Translations under genes and position numbers: made by a program
Part shown: positions 8,443 to 15,845 of the stretch, in pieces
Layout of the letters: each line of letters starts with the position of its first letter
Position numbering within the stretch: the first letter of the stretch is position 1
Source of the DNA: a virus
Reading direction: 5' to 3' (one strand)
DNA: 49,906 bases
IMG/VR virus record: IMGVR_UViG_3300035564_000090
Location: 1 to 49,906 of that record
Notes under the pieces: generated by a model
The model's database searches: none
What the model was told of the DNA's origin: nothing
Seen by the model: only the letters and a program-made list of their open reading frames with translations

Positions 8443-8471
8443 TTGACATATTATTTTAATAATTATACTAT
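8443..8471 (+). promoter_or_regulatory. Divergent promoter for the plus-strand regulator operon
   Basis: TTGACA (8443-8448), 17-nt spacer, TACTAT (8466-8471). The leader ATTAAATCAGGAG mirrors that of the minus promoter. The 118-nt gap 8370-8488 is a bidirectional control region. Confidence 0.75.
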
Positions 8472-8488
8472 TAAATCAGGAGTGAAAC

Positions 8489-8770
8489 ATGACATTTACA
8501 GAAAAAGAAAAAACGGCAAAAGCGCGGATATGTGAAATTTTAGAAGCTATAGAAATTTTGTCCAGAACCAATGACGGCGTGACTGTGACGGACATAAAAA
8601 GAAAATTGAAAGGGAAAGATATAAAAAAAAGTTTTCCAGAATTATATTACTACCTAAAAATTATAGAAGAGAAAAAGTTAATTGCCTGGGATATAATAAA
8701 AAATGTAAGGGTTCCGCGCTATGAGAATATACGGATTGCAAATCTTGAATGGAGAAAGGAAATTGAATAA
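8489..8770 (+). CDS. Winged-helix-like regulator
   Basis: 93 residues, basic and helical. Residues about 15-75 have a winged-helix pattern: helices, then GVTVTDIKRKL, then PELYYYLKIIEEKKLI, then a basic wing. CAGGAGTG precedes the ATG. Being first in an operon divergent from the recombination genes suggests it controls this switch. The DNA-binding call rests on pattern only. Confidence 0.65.
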   Translation: MTFTEKEKTAKARICEILEAIEILSRTNDGVTVTDIKRKLKGKDIKKSFPELYYYLKIIEEKKLIAWDIIKNVRVPRYENIRIANLEWRKEIE

Positions 8771-9023
8771 GCGCAGAACTAAAAAGGCAATTACACTAAA
8801 TGAGTATTTCTGTAAAACTTCCAAAGAATTAAAAAAAAGTCTTAAATGGTATAAATCATTTTATGGAAAAAAACGGGCTGAAATTATTTTTTCAAAAGTA
8901 AAAAAAGTTCGTGATATTATATTTTGTAAAGTTATGGGATATGGCGGATTACGCAAAAGTATTAAAATGATTACAATAAGAAACGGCAATGTAATATATA
9001 GAAGAAAGGTCTATGGAAATTAG
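8763..9023 (+). CDS. Small highly basic protein, TTG start
   Basis: TTG at 8763 is preferred because GGAGAAAGG precedes it and it overlaps the upstream stop; an in-frame ATG at 8721 has no RBS. 86 residues, very rich in Lys/Arg, possibly nucleic-acid binding. No family is recognised. Confidence 0.5.
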   Translation: MNKRRTKKAITLNEYFCKTSKELKKSLKWYKSFYGKKRAEIIFSKVKKVRDIIFCKVMGYGGLRKSIKMITIRNGNVIYRRKVYGN

Positions 9024-9999
9024 ACTATTGCGAAAATCCGGAATCATGCTTGCTGCTTTTTTAATAATGGCGGTGAGTGTTTACTTTAATATTGATTTTT
9101 TCATCTGGTGGGGTTTCAATCAATTTTTTTCTGTTTTGATTTCTATAATTGTAGTCTGCCTTATGGATTCCATATTTCAGACGCTGGCCTGGGCATTCCG
9201 TGCGAAAAAAGCAATTGCCTGGTTACTTCTGCCGGTATGGTTAATTTTTTTTGGCTCTTCAATTTTTGGGACTTATGTGGGCATGAATTACAAAAGTGAT
9301 CATGCACGGCAAATACGCATTGATACTGCACAAAAACGCATACAGGGTGACCCAGCTCTTGAAATAGTCAATCAACAAATAGCAACTGCGCAAAAAACTG
9401 TTGACGGTTTTCAGGCTGCTTATGATATTGAGTCTAACTGGTGGATTAAGGATGTTAAAATTAAACCTGCGTTAATGGAAGCACAAAAAGAATTTACCGC
9501 ACGAATTGAAGAAAAAAAAGCATTATACGCTAAACAGGGAGCGGATGCAAATAAAAAGGAATTATTTTCAAACTCTTCTGGAGAGATTGACCCGGTACTT
9601 AAAGGATTTCTTGCCATACTTTTTGGATTTTTGATTGATATGGGAAGTTGTATTATTCTTTGCTTTTCCTGGATTTTTGATAAAAAAGAAGAAAGGACGG
9701 AAAATAAAATTGAATCTTTTCCAACAACAATACAGCAAGCGCCAATTAAAACTATTGACGATTATATTGATGACTACATTAAAGCGCGCGTGAATGGCTC
9801 AACTGTTTTACGTGGCCGTACTTCCCGGGAAGTGGTGGGGGCGGGGATCCCACCTAGCATGTATTCAAAGATTACTATTGCGGCCCTAGATTGTGGATTG
9901 ATTGAAACTACTGGAAAAGTTACACAACTTAATTTCGGAATAGGGAAAGAAACGCTACGGACAGGACTTAAAGATTATTTTACAGAAGCAAAAAGTTAA
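9013..9999 (+). CDS. Multi-pass membrane protein with soluble C-terminal domain
   Basis: 328 residues. Transmembrane segments lie at about 10-30, 33-55, 66-87 and 195-220, with a coiled coil near 95-185. The last ~90 residues form a soluble domain with a winged-helix-like layout (REVVGAGIPPSMYSKI, then CGLIETTGKV). The ATG overlaps the previous gene by 11 nt. A membrane-tethered DNA- or partner-binding role is inferred. Confidence 0.65.
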   Translation: MEIRLLRKSGIMLAAFLIMAVSVYFNIDFFIWWGFNQFFSVLISIIVVCLMDSIFQTLAWAFRAKKAIAWLLLPVWLIFFGSSIFGTYVGMNYKSDHARQIRIDTAQKRIQGDPALEIVNQQIATAQKTVDGFQAAYDIESNWWIKDVKIKPALMEAQKEFTARIEEKKALYAKQGADANKKELFSNSSGEIDPVLKGFLAILFGFLIDMGSCIILCFSWIFDKKEERTENKIESFPTTIQQAPIKTIDDYIDDYIKARVNGSTVLRGRTSREVVGAGIPPSMYSKITIAALDCGLIETTGKVTQLNFGIGKETLRTGLKDYFTEAKS

Positions 10000-10418
10000 G
10001 GTTTTATCTTTTTCATAGCATCGATTAGGTTATTAAGCAATAGGGTTAATGCCGGGCTTGCCAATAATGCAAGCAAGAAAATTTTAGGTGTTAGCTTTTT
10101 ATCATCTATAGCCTTCACGATTGATTCTCTGAAAGATGTTAAATCATATCTGATGCTTTCTATTTTTTCTGTTATCTCATTTTTAAACCTGTTAAAAATC
10201 TCTTCAAGTTTTTCTACTCTGGAATTGCTATGAGTGATTTCTTTTTCGATTAAACATACTTTTTTGTCAAGATTGGCATATTCTGCCTGTATAATATGAA
10301 TTTCTTTATCTCTTATATCTATGGAAGCTAAAATATTTTTTATGTTTTCATTAAGCGGGTCTATGTGCGCTTTTATAATTTGCGATAGTGTTTCAAAATC
10401 CTTGTTTTCCATTTCCAT
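9996..10418 (-). CDS. Coiled-coil protein with C-terminal membrane anchor
   Basis: 140 residues. A long coiled coil at about 10-105 is followed by a hydrophobic helix (FLLALLASPALTLLL) near 113-128. SD-like AAAGGTAAC precedes the ATG. Tail-anchored, possibly lysis-related or a membrane adaptor. The 3' end overlaps the convergent gene by 4 nt. Confidence 0.6.
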   Translation of the reverse strand: MEMENKDFETLSQIIKAHIDPLNENIKNILASIDIRDKEIHIIQAEYANLDKKVCLIEKEITHSNSRVEKLEEIFNRFKNEITEKIESIRYDLTSFRESIVKAIDDKKLTPKIFLLALLASPALTLLLNNLIDAMKKIKP

Positions 10419-10908
10419 TGTTACCTTTCAATCGTTTCTTAATTTCATATTCTAGTAATAGTTTATACACTGTATAGCTTCCGATGTATAGTACGATCGT
10501 TCCGATAAATGAAAAAATATTGTAATGATGGAATATGAAATTGATGGCAGTTAATGCACAAAGTAAAAAAACTAAAATAGCTTCTGCATAAAAATTATTA
10601 AAAAGGACAATTGAAAAAAGGATAAAAAAAATTGCAATCGGATTATCATATTTACAAAGATAAGCACAAGATAATCCGGCAGCTGCATATAGATAAGCAT
10701 ATCCAATGCAAGTGCGAAAAGTGATACTAATAATAGCAATTATCAACAAAATCACAAGGGATGTAATCTCAATTGCAGTAATTGAATTGTAATCGTAAAT
10801 AGTAAGAGCGTGAAAAATATTTAATAAAACAAGGGCGGACAAAATAAAAATGTTTACAATCCCCGCCACTTTAAGCAAACTAAATCGCTTTTTTACAATC
10901 GGTTTCAT
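10393..10908 (-). CDS. Polytopic membrane protein
   Basis: 171 residues with about five or six hydrophobic helices and a basic C-terminus. It overlaps both neighbours (26 and 29 nt). No family is recognised; an envelope or superinfection-exclusion role is possible. Confidence 0.6.
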   Translation of the reverse strand: MKPIVKKRFSLLKVAGIVNIFILSALVLLNIFHALTIYDYNSITAIEITSLVILLIIAIISITFRTCIGYAYLYAAAGLSCAYLCKYDNPIAIFFILFSIVLFNNFYAEAILVFLLCALTAINFIFHHYNIFSFIGTIVLYIGSYTVYKLLLEYEIKKRLKGNNGNGKQGF

Positions 10909-11323
10909 CAGGTTCGGTTTGCTCTTCCCAATTCCATACTTCAGTAGAATCTTTGATCAATTCCTGCTCAAGGGATGTCAATTTGTATTCTGTAGATTTC
11001 AATTGTTTATGGCAACTTTTACGTTCAATGACAAGCATCCCTTTTTCAGATAAATTTTCAGTATGATGCTTTATTCTATGATTAAGAATTATAATTTGTG
11101 CTACAATTATTTTTTGCATAAGAATCAATTTATTATCTACCCCGAAAAAATTAGGAAATGCCATTATTGCCCTGTCAAGTGATGGCATAACACCTGGTAA
11201 AAAATTACTGTCCGATAGTTCACGGTCAATAATCATGCAGGACATAACATAGTTTGTATTTGGATATTTTGCGCCCATTTCCAGTAAAGATTCAGATATC
11301 CAGCTTTTTAACTTTTCTATCAT
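10880..11323 (-). CDS. Hypothetical protein, 147 aa
   Basis: TAGGAG precedes the ATG at 11323. Predicted largely helical with an amphipathic middle and an acidic C-terminus. It is first of a three-gene block with the membrane proteins downstream. No motif is recognised. Confidence 0.6.
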   Translation of the reverse strand: MIEKLKSWISESLLEMGAKYPNTNYVMSCMIIDRELSDSNFLPGVMPSLDRAIMAFPNFFGVDNKLILMQKIIVAQIIILNHRIKHHTENLSEKGMLVIERKSCHKQLKSTEYKLTSLEQELIKDSTEVWNWEEQTEPDETDCKKAI

Positions 11324-11374
11324 TTTATTACTCCTATTTATTATATATCACATACTTGATACAATTACAACTAT

Positions 11375-11407
11375 TTTAAAAAGAGCCGGGCGCAGGGTAC
11401 CCGGCTT
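11375..11407 (-). terminator. Rho-independent terminator
   Basis: Stem AGCCGGG (11384-11390) / CCCGGCT (11400-11406) with a 9-nt loop, followed on the minus strand by CTTTTT. It lies downstream of the C39-like peptidase gene. Confidence 0.8.
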
Positions 11408-11448
11408 ACGTTGGAGATAGCATTGAGATATGATATATGGAAAAAAAT

Positions 11449-12093
11449 CTATTCATATAATCTTTTTTTCGTAATCAAGATTTGATATGAATCGATTTTT
11501 ATTTCTTCCATTTTACCACGCATATCAGGATTTTTTAATAATGTTCTATTTGTGAGTTGTACATAACTTTTATTGTACCCATCACCTGAATTGTAATTAG
11601 GCGGATATGAATCATTGATGATCAAGATACTATTATCTTCATATCCACACACAAGCACATAATGCCCGGAAAGAGTAAAATTTCCACAGATGATTACAGT
11701 ATTGCCCCGATCTATTTCTTGTTTTATTTTTTCAAAACTATTCCAACCATAGCGAAAAATTGTGGAATATTCACCAAATATTTTATTTATGATATACGTA
11801 ATTAATTGCGGGAATTCATAGGGTGGCGTTGTATTCTTAAAAATTTGCAAAAAGTCTATCTGAACATTTCTAACTTTTTGCAAGTATTCAGAATATTCAG
11901 GCCAGTTGCTTTCGGTCATAGCGATTGCAGTTAATTTGTCTTCTGGCTGCTTTTCAGTTCCTGGAATTTTAGATAAATCATATCCACAAATAGAAAGCCC
12001 GCCAACTGCCGATGTAAACCCACAGGTAAGCAAGGGATATTTTGCATTGTTTGTCTGTATGTAATAATCCTTTTCACGTGTTCCTAATATCAT
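11449..12093 (-). CDS. C39-like cysteine peptidase, possible endolysin
   Basis: 214 residues with the papain-like layout of Peptidase_C39_2: Cys24 in LLTCGFTSA, His in SGHYVLVCGYED near 145, and Asp/Asn in ILIINDSYPP near 158. In phages this fold can serve as a cell-wall peptidase, and no other lysin is visible here, so an endolysin role is inferred. No signal peptide or wall-binding domain is seen. GGAGGCG precedes the ATG. A strong terminator follows the gene. Confidence 0.65.
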   Translation of the reverse strand: MILGTREKDYYIQTNNAKYPLLTCGFTSAVGGLSICGYDLSKIPGTEKQPEDKLTAIAMTESNWPEYSEYLQKVRNVQIDFLQIFKNTTPPYEFPQLITYIINKIFGEYSTIFRYGWNSFEKIKQEIDRGNTVIICGNFTLSGHYVLVCGYEDNSILIINDSYPPNYNSGDGYNKSYVQLTNRTLLKNPDMRGKMEEIKIDSYQILITKKRLYE

Positions 12094-12489
12094 CTAGGCG
12101 CCTCCATTTGCAAATTCTTCACCGGTAAGAAAAAGGTAAAGTCCAGGTAATCTTTGTGGTTTATCCTTATTCCATTTTTTCTTCGCTGCTTTTTCGGCAT
12201 TGGTAGCTTCATATAGAAGCCTATCAAGATCACAAGTGTCTATTTCCCATTGATATTCCAAGCCGTAGCTTTTTCCGTGACATGCCCACACTTCAAAAAG
12301 ACTACCATGCTTTTCAAAAAGTACAAAAGACCCGCTCCTGCTTCCATCTTTTCCATACCAAGCGTATAGTATAGTTACATTTTTTGACTCTTTTCTGGAA
12401 ATTCTGAATTCATCAAACACGGATTCTTGATCTACGAACTCACCGAAAAATATTGGAATTTGCGCAATTAATTCGGCTTCTGTTTTCAT
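12094..12489 (-). CDS. Hypothetical protein, 131 aa
   Basis: Aromatic-rich, mixed alpha/beta (YAWYGKDGSRSGSFVLFEKHG), with no recognised motif. The ATG overlaps the upstream stop as ATGA, and its stop lies directly before the peptidase ATG, so the genes are co-translated. Confidence 0.6.
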   Translation of the reverse strand: MKTEAELIAQIPIFFGEFVDQESVFDEFRISRKESKNVTILYAWYGKDGSRSGSFVLFEKHGSLFEVWACHGKSYGLEYQWEIDTCDLDRLLYEATNAEKAAKKKWNKDKPQRLPGLYLFLTGEEFANGGA

Positions 12490-12791
12490 TTACCCTTTTT
12501 GCCCTTTTGATGTTGGTCTGGCTTTTCAATGCGCGCCTGCGGTGCAGGTTGTTCCAATATTTCAGGAACAACCGAATTTTCTAAATTTTCCCTTACGCCT
12601 TCAGTTACTGGGTTTTCATTTTCTGTTGGCGCTGGTTGATCTTCTATCAATTTCAAATCACTTTTTGCACATCTGAAATGTGTCCATATGTGATCTTCTG
12701 CAATTCTACGTGCTTCATCTTCATTCCCTGCATTGACATCCAATTCCTTAATTGTACCATCAGACAGTTTGTAACTAAATTTATATTCCAT
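12486..12791 (-). CDS. Hypothetical protein, 101 aa
   Basis: The N-terminal ~60 residues look like a small alpha/beta domain (YKLSDGTIKELDVNAGNEDEARRIA). A Pro/Glu-rich linker and a Lys-rich tail (KGKKGK) follow. GGGGGGAAT precedes the ATG. Function is unknown. Confidence 0.6.
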   Translation of the reverse strand: MEYKFSYKLSDGTIKELDVNAGNEDEARRIAEDHIWTHFRCAKSDLKLIEDQPAPTENENPVTEGVRENLENSVVPEILEQPAPQARIEKPDQHQKGKKGK

Positions 12792-12811
12792 ATTCCCCCC
12801 TTAAAAATATA

Positions 12812-13084
12812 CTAACCTTTTCGGCCATTTTTGTAAAGCGTTTTTGTTGTTGTTTTCGCTTGTCTTGTTTTATATTGTTTTTCAGTTTTTGGTTGTCTTC
12901 CACGGGGCTTGATATTGTTTTTAAGAATTGTAACCCCTTTTTCAGTGATAAAATAACGTCTATCTTTAATAAAAATGTCTTTTCCACCTACATCATTTTC
13001 GGTTATGTTTTGACAATTTTTTTGTGCTGTCATATAACAACATCCCGCAAGTGCAGCGGCTTCTTTCAGTGTATATGTTTTCAT
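12812..13084 (-). CDS. Small HTH DNA-binding protein
   Basis: ATG at 13084 is chosen because of the preceding GGAAAG; the frame extends up to 13165 without an RBS. 90 residues: YTLKEAAALAGCCYMTAQKNC fits an excisionase/MerR-like HTH, then RRYFITEKG and a basic tail with PRGRQPK. The protein at 15841-16053 has the same order of elements, so the two are probably paralogues. Likely a transcription regulator. Confidence 0.65.
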   Translation of the reverse strand: MKTYTLKEAAALAGCCYMTAQKNCQNITENDVGGKDIFIKDRRYFITEKGVTILKNNIKPRGRQPKTEKQYKTRQAKTTTKTLYKNGRKG

Positions 13085-13155
13085 TAGCTTTCCTTTTTTA
13101 AACCTGCTTACGGCAACTCCGGGTAGGTCAACAAAATTATTATTACTATTCCAAA

Positions 13156-13184
13156 TATATAGCAAATAAAAAATATTTATTCAA
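13156..13184 (-). promoter_or_regulatory. Promoter for the 13084 gene
   Basis: TTGAAT (13179-13184), 17-nt spacer, TATATA (13156-13161) on the minus strand. The ~65-nt leader contains CCCGGAGTTGCCG, like the CCGG hairpins elsewhere in the window. Confidence 0.6.
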
Positions 13185-13192
13185 GTAAATAT

Positions 13193-13363
13193 TTATTGAA
13201 TTAAACCAAAATTAAATATTTTTTGGTTTTTCTTAATCGGCTCTATTTTTTCAGGATTAAAACATGCAAAGCAGCTTGTGCAAAAAGTCATTATAAGAGT
13301 ATTTCCATATTTCATGCGTATTGTATTATTAGAGCCGCATTTTTTACAAGATTGCTTTTTCAC
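13193..13363 (-). CDS. Small zinc-ribbon protein
   Basis: GTG at 13363 preceded by GGGGATAAT. 56 residues with CKKCG at 6-10 and CTSCFAC at about 28-34, a four-Cys zinc ribbon. It follows the exonuclease stop by 10 nt. Function is unknown. Confidence 0.65.
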   Translation of the reverse strand: MKKQSCKKCGSNNTIRMKYGNTLIMTFCTSCFACFNPEKIEPIKKNQKIFNFGLIQ

Positions 13364-13373
13364 ATTATCCCCA

Positions 13374-13991
13374 CTATTCCAAAAGCCCTAACAGTTTTAT
13401 AAGGCATTGCGCAGTAATTTCACAATCATACGCCACACCGTGCGCAAGCGATTCGTTAAATGTAACGCCTAACGTTTGCGCAATAGTTTTAAGGTTTCGG
13501 GATTCTGTATAGGGAATCTTTCCAATAACCTGTTGGGCTGAAAATAAAGCGAGCGTATCTATCAAGTTTCCCGATTGAAAAAATGACCAGGGATATTTAT
13601 CCCCCGCTTGTTCCCATAATTTTAACAAAAAAGGAATATCAAAACCTACGTTATGTCCACATAACACAAAACGTTGGATTTTATCTTTGCTAAATGGGTC
13701 AACATAACAGGCTAAATGCGTTCGTATTTCTTTTTGAACAATGTTAAGCGCTGGAAATGTTTTTATTTGATCTTTGCTATAGCCATTAACGGCTAACTCC
13801 TGTTCGCTAAACTCTACGTTACCAGGATTCATTTTGAATGACTTAACGGGGGACTCACTATTTATGCGTTTAAAATTATCATGAAAACTTGTCGCTTTTA
13901 AAGTAATTATTTTAAAAGCAATTTCAATAATACCACATTTAGAAACATCTAAACCTGTCGTTTCTGTATCAAAAACCAATAACCTTATCAT
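13374..13991 (-). CDS. DnaQ-like DEDDh 3'-5' exonuclease
   Basis: 205 residues with all three Exo motifs: DTETTG (7-12), CGHNVGFD near 112, and HGVAYDCE near 183. This is the epsilon-subunit family of single-strand 3'-5' exonucleases. No polymerase gene is visible, so it may act with a host polymerase or in recombination. AAAGGAAAAACA precedes the ATG. Confidence 0.9.
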   Translation of the reverse strand: MIRLLVFDTETTGLDVSKCGIIEIAFKIITLKATSFHDNFKRINSESPVKSFKMNPGNVEFSEQELAVNGYSKDQIKTFPALNIVQKEIRTHLACYVDPFSKDKIQRFVLCGHNVGFDIPFLLKLWEQAGDKYPWSFFQSGNLIDTLALFSAQQVIGKIPYTESRNLKTIAQTLGVTFNESLAHGVAYDCEITAQCLIKLLGLLE

Positions 13992-14020
13992 TGTTTTTCC
14001 TTTATAAATTTACATAAGAT

Positions 14021-14079
14021 TTGCACACGTGGGAGTCGAACCCACCGTATATATCACGATCGCCTATAGAAGTGTGCAA
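14021..14079 (-). ncRNA. D-arm-less tRNA-like element (acceptor plus T-arm)
   Basis: The minus strand folds into an 8-bp acceptor TTGCACAC/GTGTGCAA and a perfect 5-bp T-arm GTGGG-TTCGACT-CCCAC with a canonical T-loop. Only 26 nt connect the acceptor to the T-arm, too few for both a D-arm and an anticodon arm, and no convincing anticodon stem is seen. It is either a tRNA remnant or a functional tRNA mimic. The acceptor resembles that of the element at 15046. Confidence 0.6.
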
Positions 14080-14126
14080 CATAAATCAACCGTAAAAATA
14101 AACAAACACCAGTTATTCGACAGAGA

Positions 14127-14444
14127 TCAGTAATACTTCATGGACGGTGTAAATATCGGTGCTGGTGGTGTCGGTAGCGCTGGTGTGTTATAACTACTGG
14201 GTGGCTGGGGCGTAACAATGCTTACCGTGCAGTACGGATCACAACACCAGTATAGCAGGTACCCTTCGGAAGTTGTGGTCTTTGTGACCACTACATAGGA
14301 TACCCCTCCGTCATACGATGCGATCGTGGTTTGCGTTTTTTCTCCGGATGGATTTGTTACTGTTGAATCCGAAACAATGATCGTCTGCGCCATGATAGAC
14401 GCAGAAAACAAAATTAAAAAAAGTGTAATAAATAGTTTTTTCAC
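14127..14444 (-). CDS. Secreted Pro/Thr-rich small protein
   Basis: GTG at 14444 with AGGAGG 8 nt upstream. Residues 1-19 are a classical signal peptide ending SIMA|Q. The mature ~85 residues contain many Ser/Thr, two Cys (WCCDPYC) and a Pro-rich tail. It is probably exported and may alter the cell surface. A mobile element is inserted only ~18 nt upstream of its RBS region. Confidence 0.65.
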   Translation of the reverse strand: MKKLFITLFLILFSASIMAQTIIVSDSTVTNPSGEKTQTTIASYDGGVSYVVVTKTTTSEGYLLYWCCDPYCTVSIVTPQPPSSYNTPALPTPPAPIFTPSMKYY

Positions 14445-14469
14445 AGAAAAACCTCCTAAATATTTTTGT

Positions 14470-14767
14470 GGCTCTTCTCCATTTCGTGTGGATGAATTTT
14501 ATCTTAAAATATCAATAATACTGCATAAAAATCATGCTCTGCTAACTTTTTATCTCTTTTAAATTACGATACAGATAAAGCATGTAATCTATTAATCGAA
14601 TAAAGTCCCCAAATATATCTGGATTCATTATCTCAAAATGCCAAAAATATTTTGAAGGTAGCAAATTATGCTGAATTATAGGTATTGAAAAGCAATAATA
14701 CTTATCACCCCCCTCCTAAACATCAAGAAAGTGCCAAAATTATACCCACACGAAATGGAGAAGAGCC
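14470..14767. mobile_element. 298-bp ISL3-like MITE
   Basis: Perfect 22-bp terminal inverted repeats (14470-14491 and 14746-14767, starting GGCTCTTCTCC) are flanked by a perfect 8-bp direct repeat ATTTTTGT (14462-14469 and 14768-14775). ISL3-family insertion sequences make 8-bp duplications and have GG-starting ends of this kind. At 298 bp there is no room for a transposase, so this is a non-autonomous element moved in trans. The intact repeats imply recent insertion. Confidence 0.88.
14542..14723 (-). pseudogene. Possible frameshifted small ORF inside the MITE
   Basis: A frame open for ~57 codons ends at the TAG at 14542-14544. It would join an upstream ATG (14723) if the G6 run at 14708-14713 gained one base. 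The unshifted reading has only a 28-residue ORF from ATG 14628 (MNPDIFGDFIRL). It may be a remnant of a gene or chance. Confidence 0.25.
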
Positions 14768-14773
14768 ATTTTT

Positions 14774-14916
14774 GTAGGAATATTCCTACACTCACATCAA
14801 AATAAAAAGGCGGCGGGTTGATGTGTGCCGCCTGCCATCCTACACTATGGCAGTAGGCGCGCTTATGGAATCAAAATATACCCTATCAAAATAACCGGTG
14901 AATATCCACCGGTTAT
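14774..14916. other. Chain of four hairpins without a gene
   Basis: Successive inverted repeats: GTAGGAATATTCCTAC (14774-14789); GGCGGC/GCCGCC (14809-14832); CTGCCAT/ATGGCAG (14832-14853); ATAACCGGTG/CACCGGTTAT (14891-14916). The stretch 14776-15045 has no convincing gene. The hairpins could be terminators, RNA processing sites or protein-binding sites. Confidence 0.6.
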
Positions 14917-15045
14917 GATCTGTGGTTTTTCCCAGCACTTGATCAGTATGGCCAAATTAGCGACCACTCGCATCCCGTGATTTCGATACCGCCGTCTGTT
15001 TCGCACGGTTCAGCAGAAAAAATTTATAACGCGGTCTAAAAAATA

Positions 15046-15107
15046 CTGCACGCTCCGGAATCGAACCGGACAGCCTTATGCGCATAAGGCGCAATCCATG
15101 GCGTGCA
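15046..15107 (-). ncRNA. Second D-arm-less tRNA-like element
   Basis: Minus strand: perfect 7-bp acceptor TGCACGC/GCGTGCA plus discriminator G, and a perfect T-arm TCCGG-TTCGATT-CCGGA. The 30-nt connector holds one strong hairpin (GCCTTATGCGCATAAGGC) instead of D and anticodon arms. A T-run follows the 3' end. Acceptor differences from the 14021 element are compensatory (A-T versus G-C), suggesting the fold is kept. Confidence 0.6.
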
Positions 15108-15136
15108 ACCCCATACTGCGCAATGGGTTCGATGTG

Positions 15137-15218
15137 TGCCCGATAAGGGAGTCGAACCCTTATTAGCAGGAACAAAACCTGGAAAATACCTGTCGTTCTA
15201 CCGTTAGACTAATCGGGC
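15137..15218 (-). tRNA. tRNA-Gln(TTG)-like with an 11-nt insertion
   Basis: Acceptor GCCCGAT/ATCGGGC, D-arm region GTCTAACGGTAGAAC, T-arm AAGGG-TTCGACT-CCCTT and discriminator A are all present. The anticodon arm reads CAGG-TTTTGTT-CCTG (anticodon TTG) but is preceded by an extra ~11 nt with a duplicated CAGG (ACAGGTATTTTCCAGG). Position 37 is T rather than a purine. It may be a decaying or interrupted tRNA. CCA is not encoded. Confidence 0.6.
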
Positions 15219-15237
15219 ATAATCCCCCCCCGGTCAG

Positions 15238-15768
15238 TTATTCGCAGTCATTCTCCATGCCAACCAGGTCAAGCAACTCTTGTCCGGTATACTTTGTGCC
15301 CTGGTCTCCAATAAAAGATACTTCATCGGGGTTTGAAAATCCAGGGCACTCCCTGACTTGATCAAGCAAGTCCTCATAAGTATATGAGGTACCAGAGGGA
15401 TCATCGATCATGGAGAATATCTCTTTGACTTCAGAGTTTGTTTTTTGATCTTCTGTTATCCAGGCGTACGCCATTTCTGGCGTTATCCCCAATGATTCGC
15501 TTTCGTCTCCAATAACCTCGGTAATTTGTTGTAACGTTTTTCCTGTGTGATACTTTTTAAAACATTGTTTTTTCTCTTCAATCAAGACGCTAATATTTTT
15601 AACCGCTGTTTTTGGTACCCATGCCTGAAATTCACCATCGGATATCAGCAGCGCTTTTTCTGTTTCCTTGATTGTTGTGAATGTCGTGTCTTTTGACAAA
15701 GAGCATGTAATTTTTTTTGCTGCCCAACCGGATATTTCTATTAAGTTTCCGTCTAATTTTGTTCTCAT
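15238..15768 (-). CDS. Hypothetical protein, 176 aa
   Basis: ATG 15768 is preceded by GGGAGGTTAAA. The frame extends to 15813, but that start lies before the predicted transcription start. Acidic; residues about 40-60 look beta-rich, and helices follow (TYEDLLDQVREC, YTGQELLDLVG). Driven by the P3 promoter. Function is unknown. Confidence 0.65.
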   Translation of the reverse strand: MRTKLDGNLIEISGWAAKKITCSLSKDTTFTTIKETEKALLISDGEFQAWVPKTAVKNISVLIEEKKQCFKKYHTGKTLQQITEVIGDESESLGITPEMAYAWITEDQKTNSEVKEIFSMIDDPSGTSYTYEDLLDQVRECPGFSNPDEVSFIGDQGTKYTGQELLDLVGMENDCE

Positions 15769-15802
15769 TTTAACCTCCCAAGGTTGCTGATTTGTTTTAA
15801 TC

Positions 15803-15845
15803 AGCTTATACATATAATATACATCTTATACGGTAATAAGTCAAG
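15803..15845 (-). promoter_or_regulatory. Promoter P3, inverted copy of the 43-bp promoter
   Basis: TTGACT (15839-15844), 17-nt spacer, TATATT (15816-15821) on the minus strand. All 43 nt are identical to 16194-16236 in the other orientation. The transcript start (~15809) is followed by a 7-bp hairpin GCTGATT/AATCAGC. The stop codon of the HTH gene lies inside the -35 box. Confidence 0.85.

Noticed and set aside
12781-12987. 68-codon ORF overlapping the HTH gene in another frame
   Set aside because: The HTH frame has promoter, RBS and domain support; this frame has none.
14021-14079. Full-length functional tRNA
   Set aside because: Too short for D and anticodon arms; no convincing anticodon stem, so only a tRNA-like call is made.
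14957-15175. 72-codon minus-strand ORF over the tRNA-like elements
   Set aside because: It runs through two structured tRNA-type genes, lacks an RBS, and is Arg-rich as expected from reading RNA genes.
15769-15813. Upstream ATG starts (MYKL...) at 15813 and 16226
   Set aside because: These ATGs lie within the -10 region of the twin promoters, before the expected transcript starts, and lack RBSs. They appear in both only because the promoter is duplicated.
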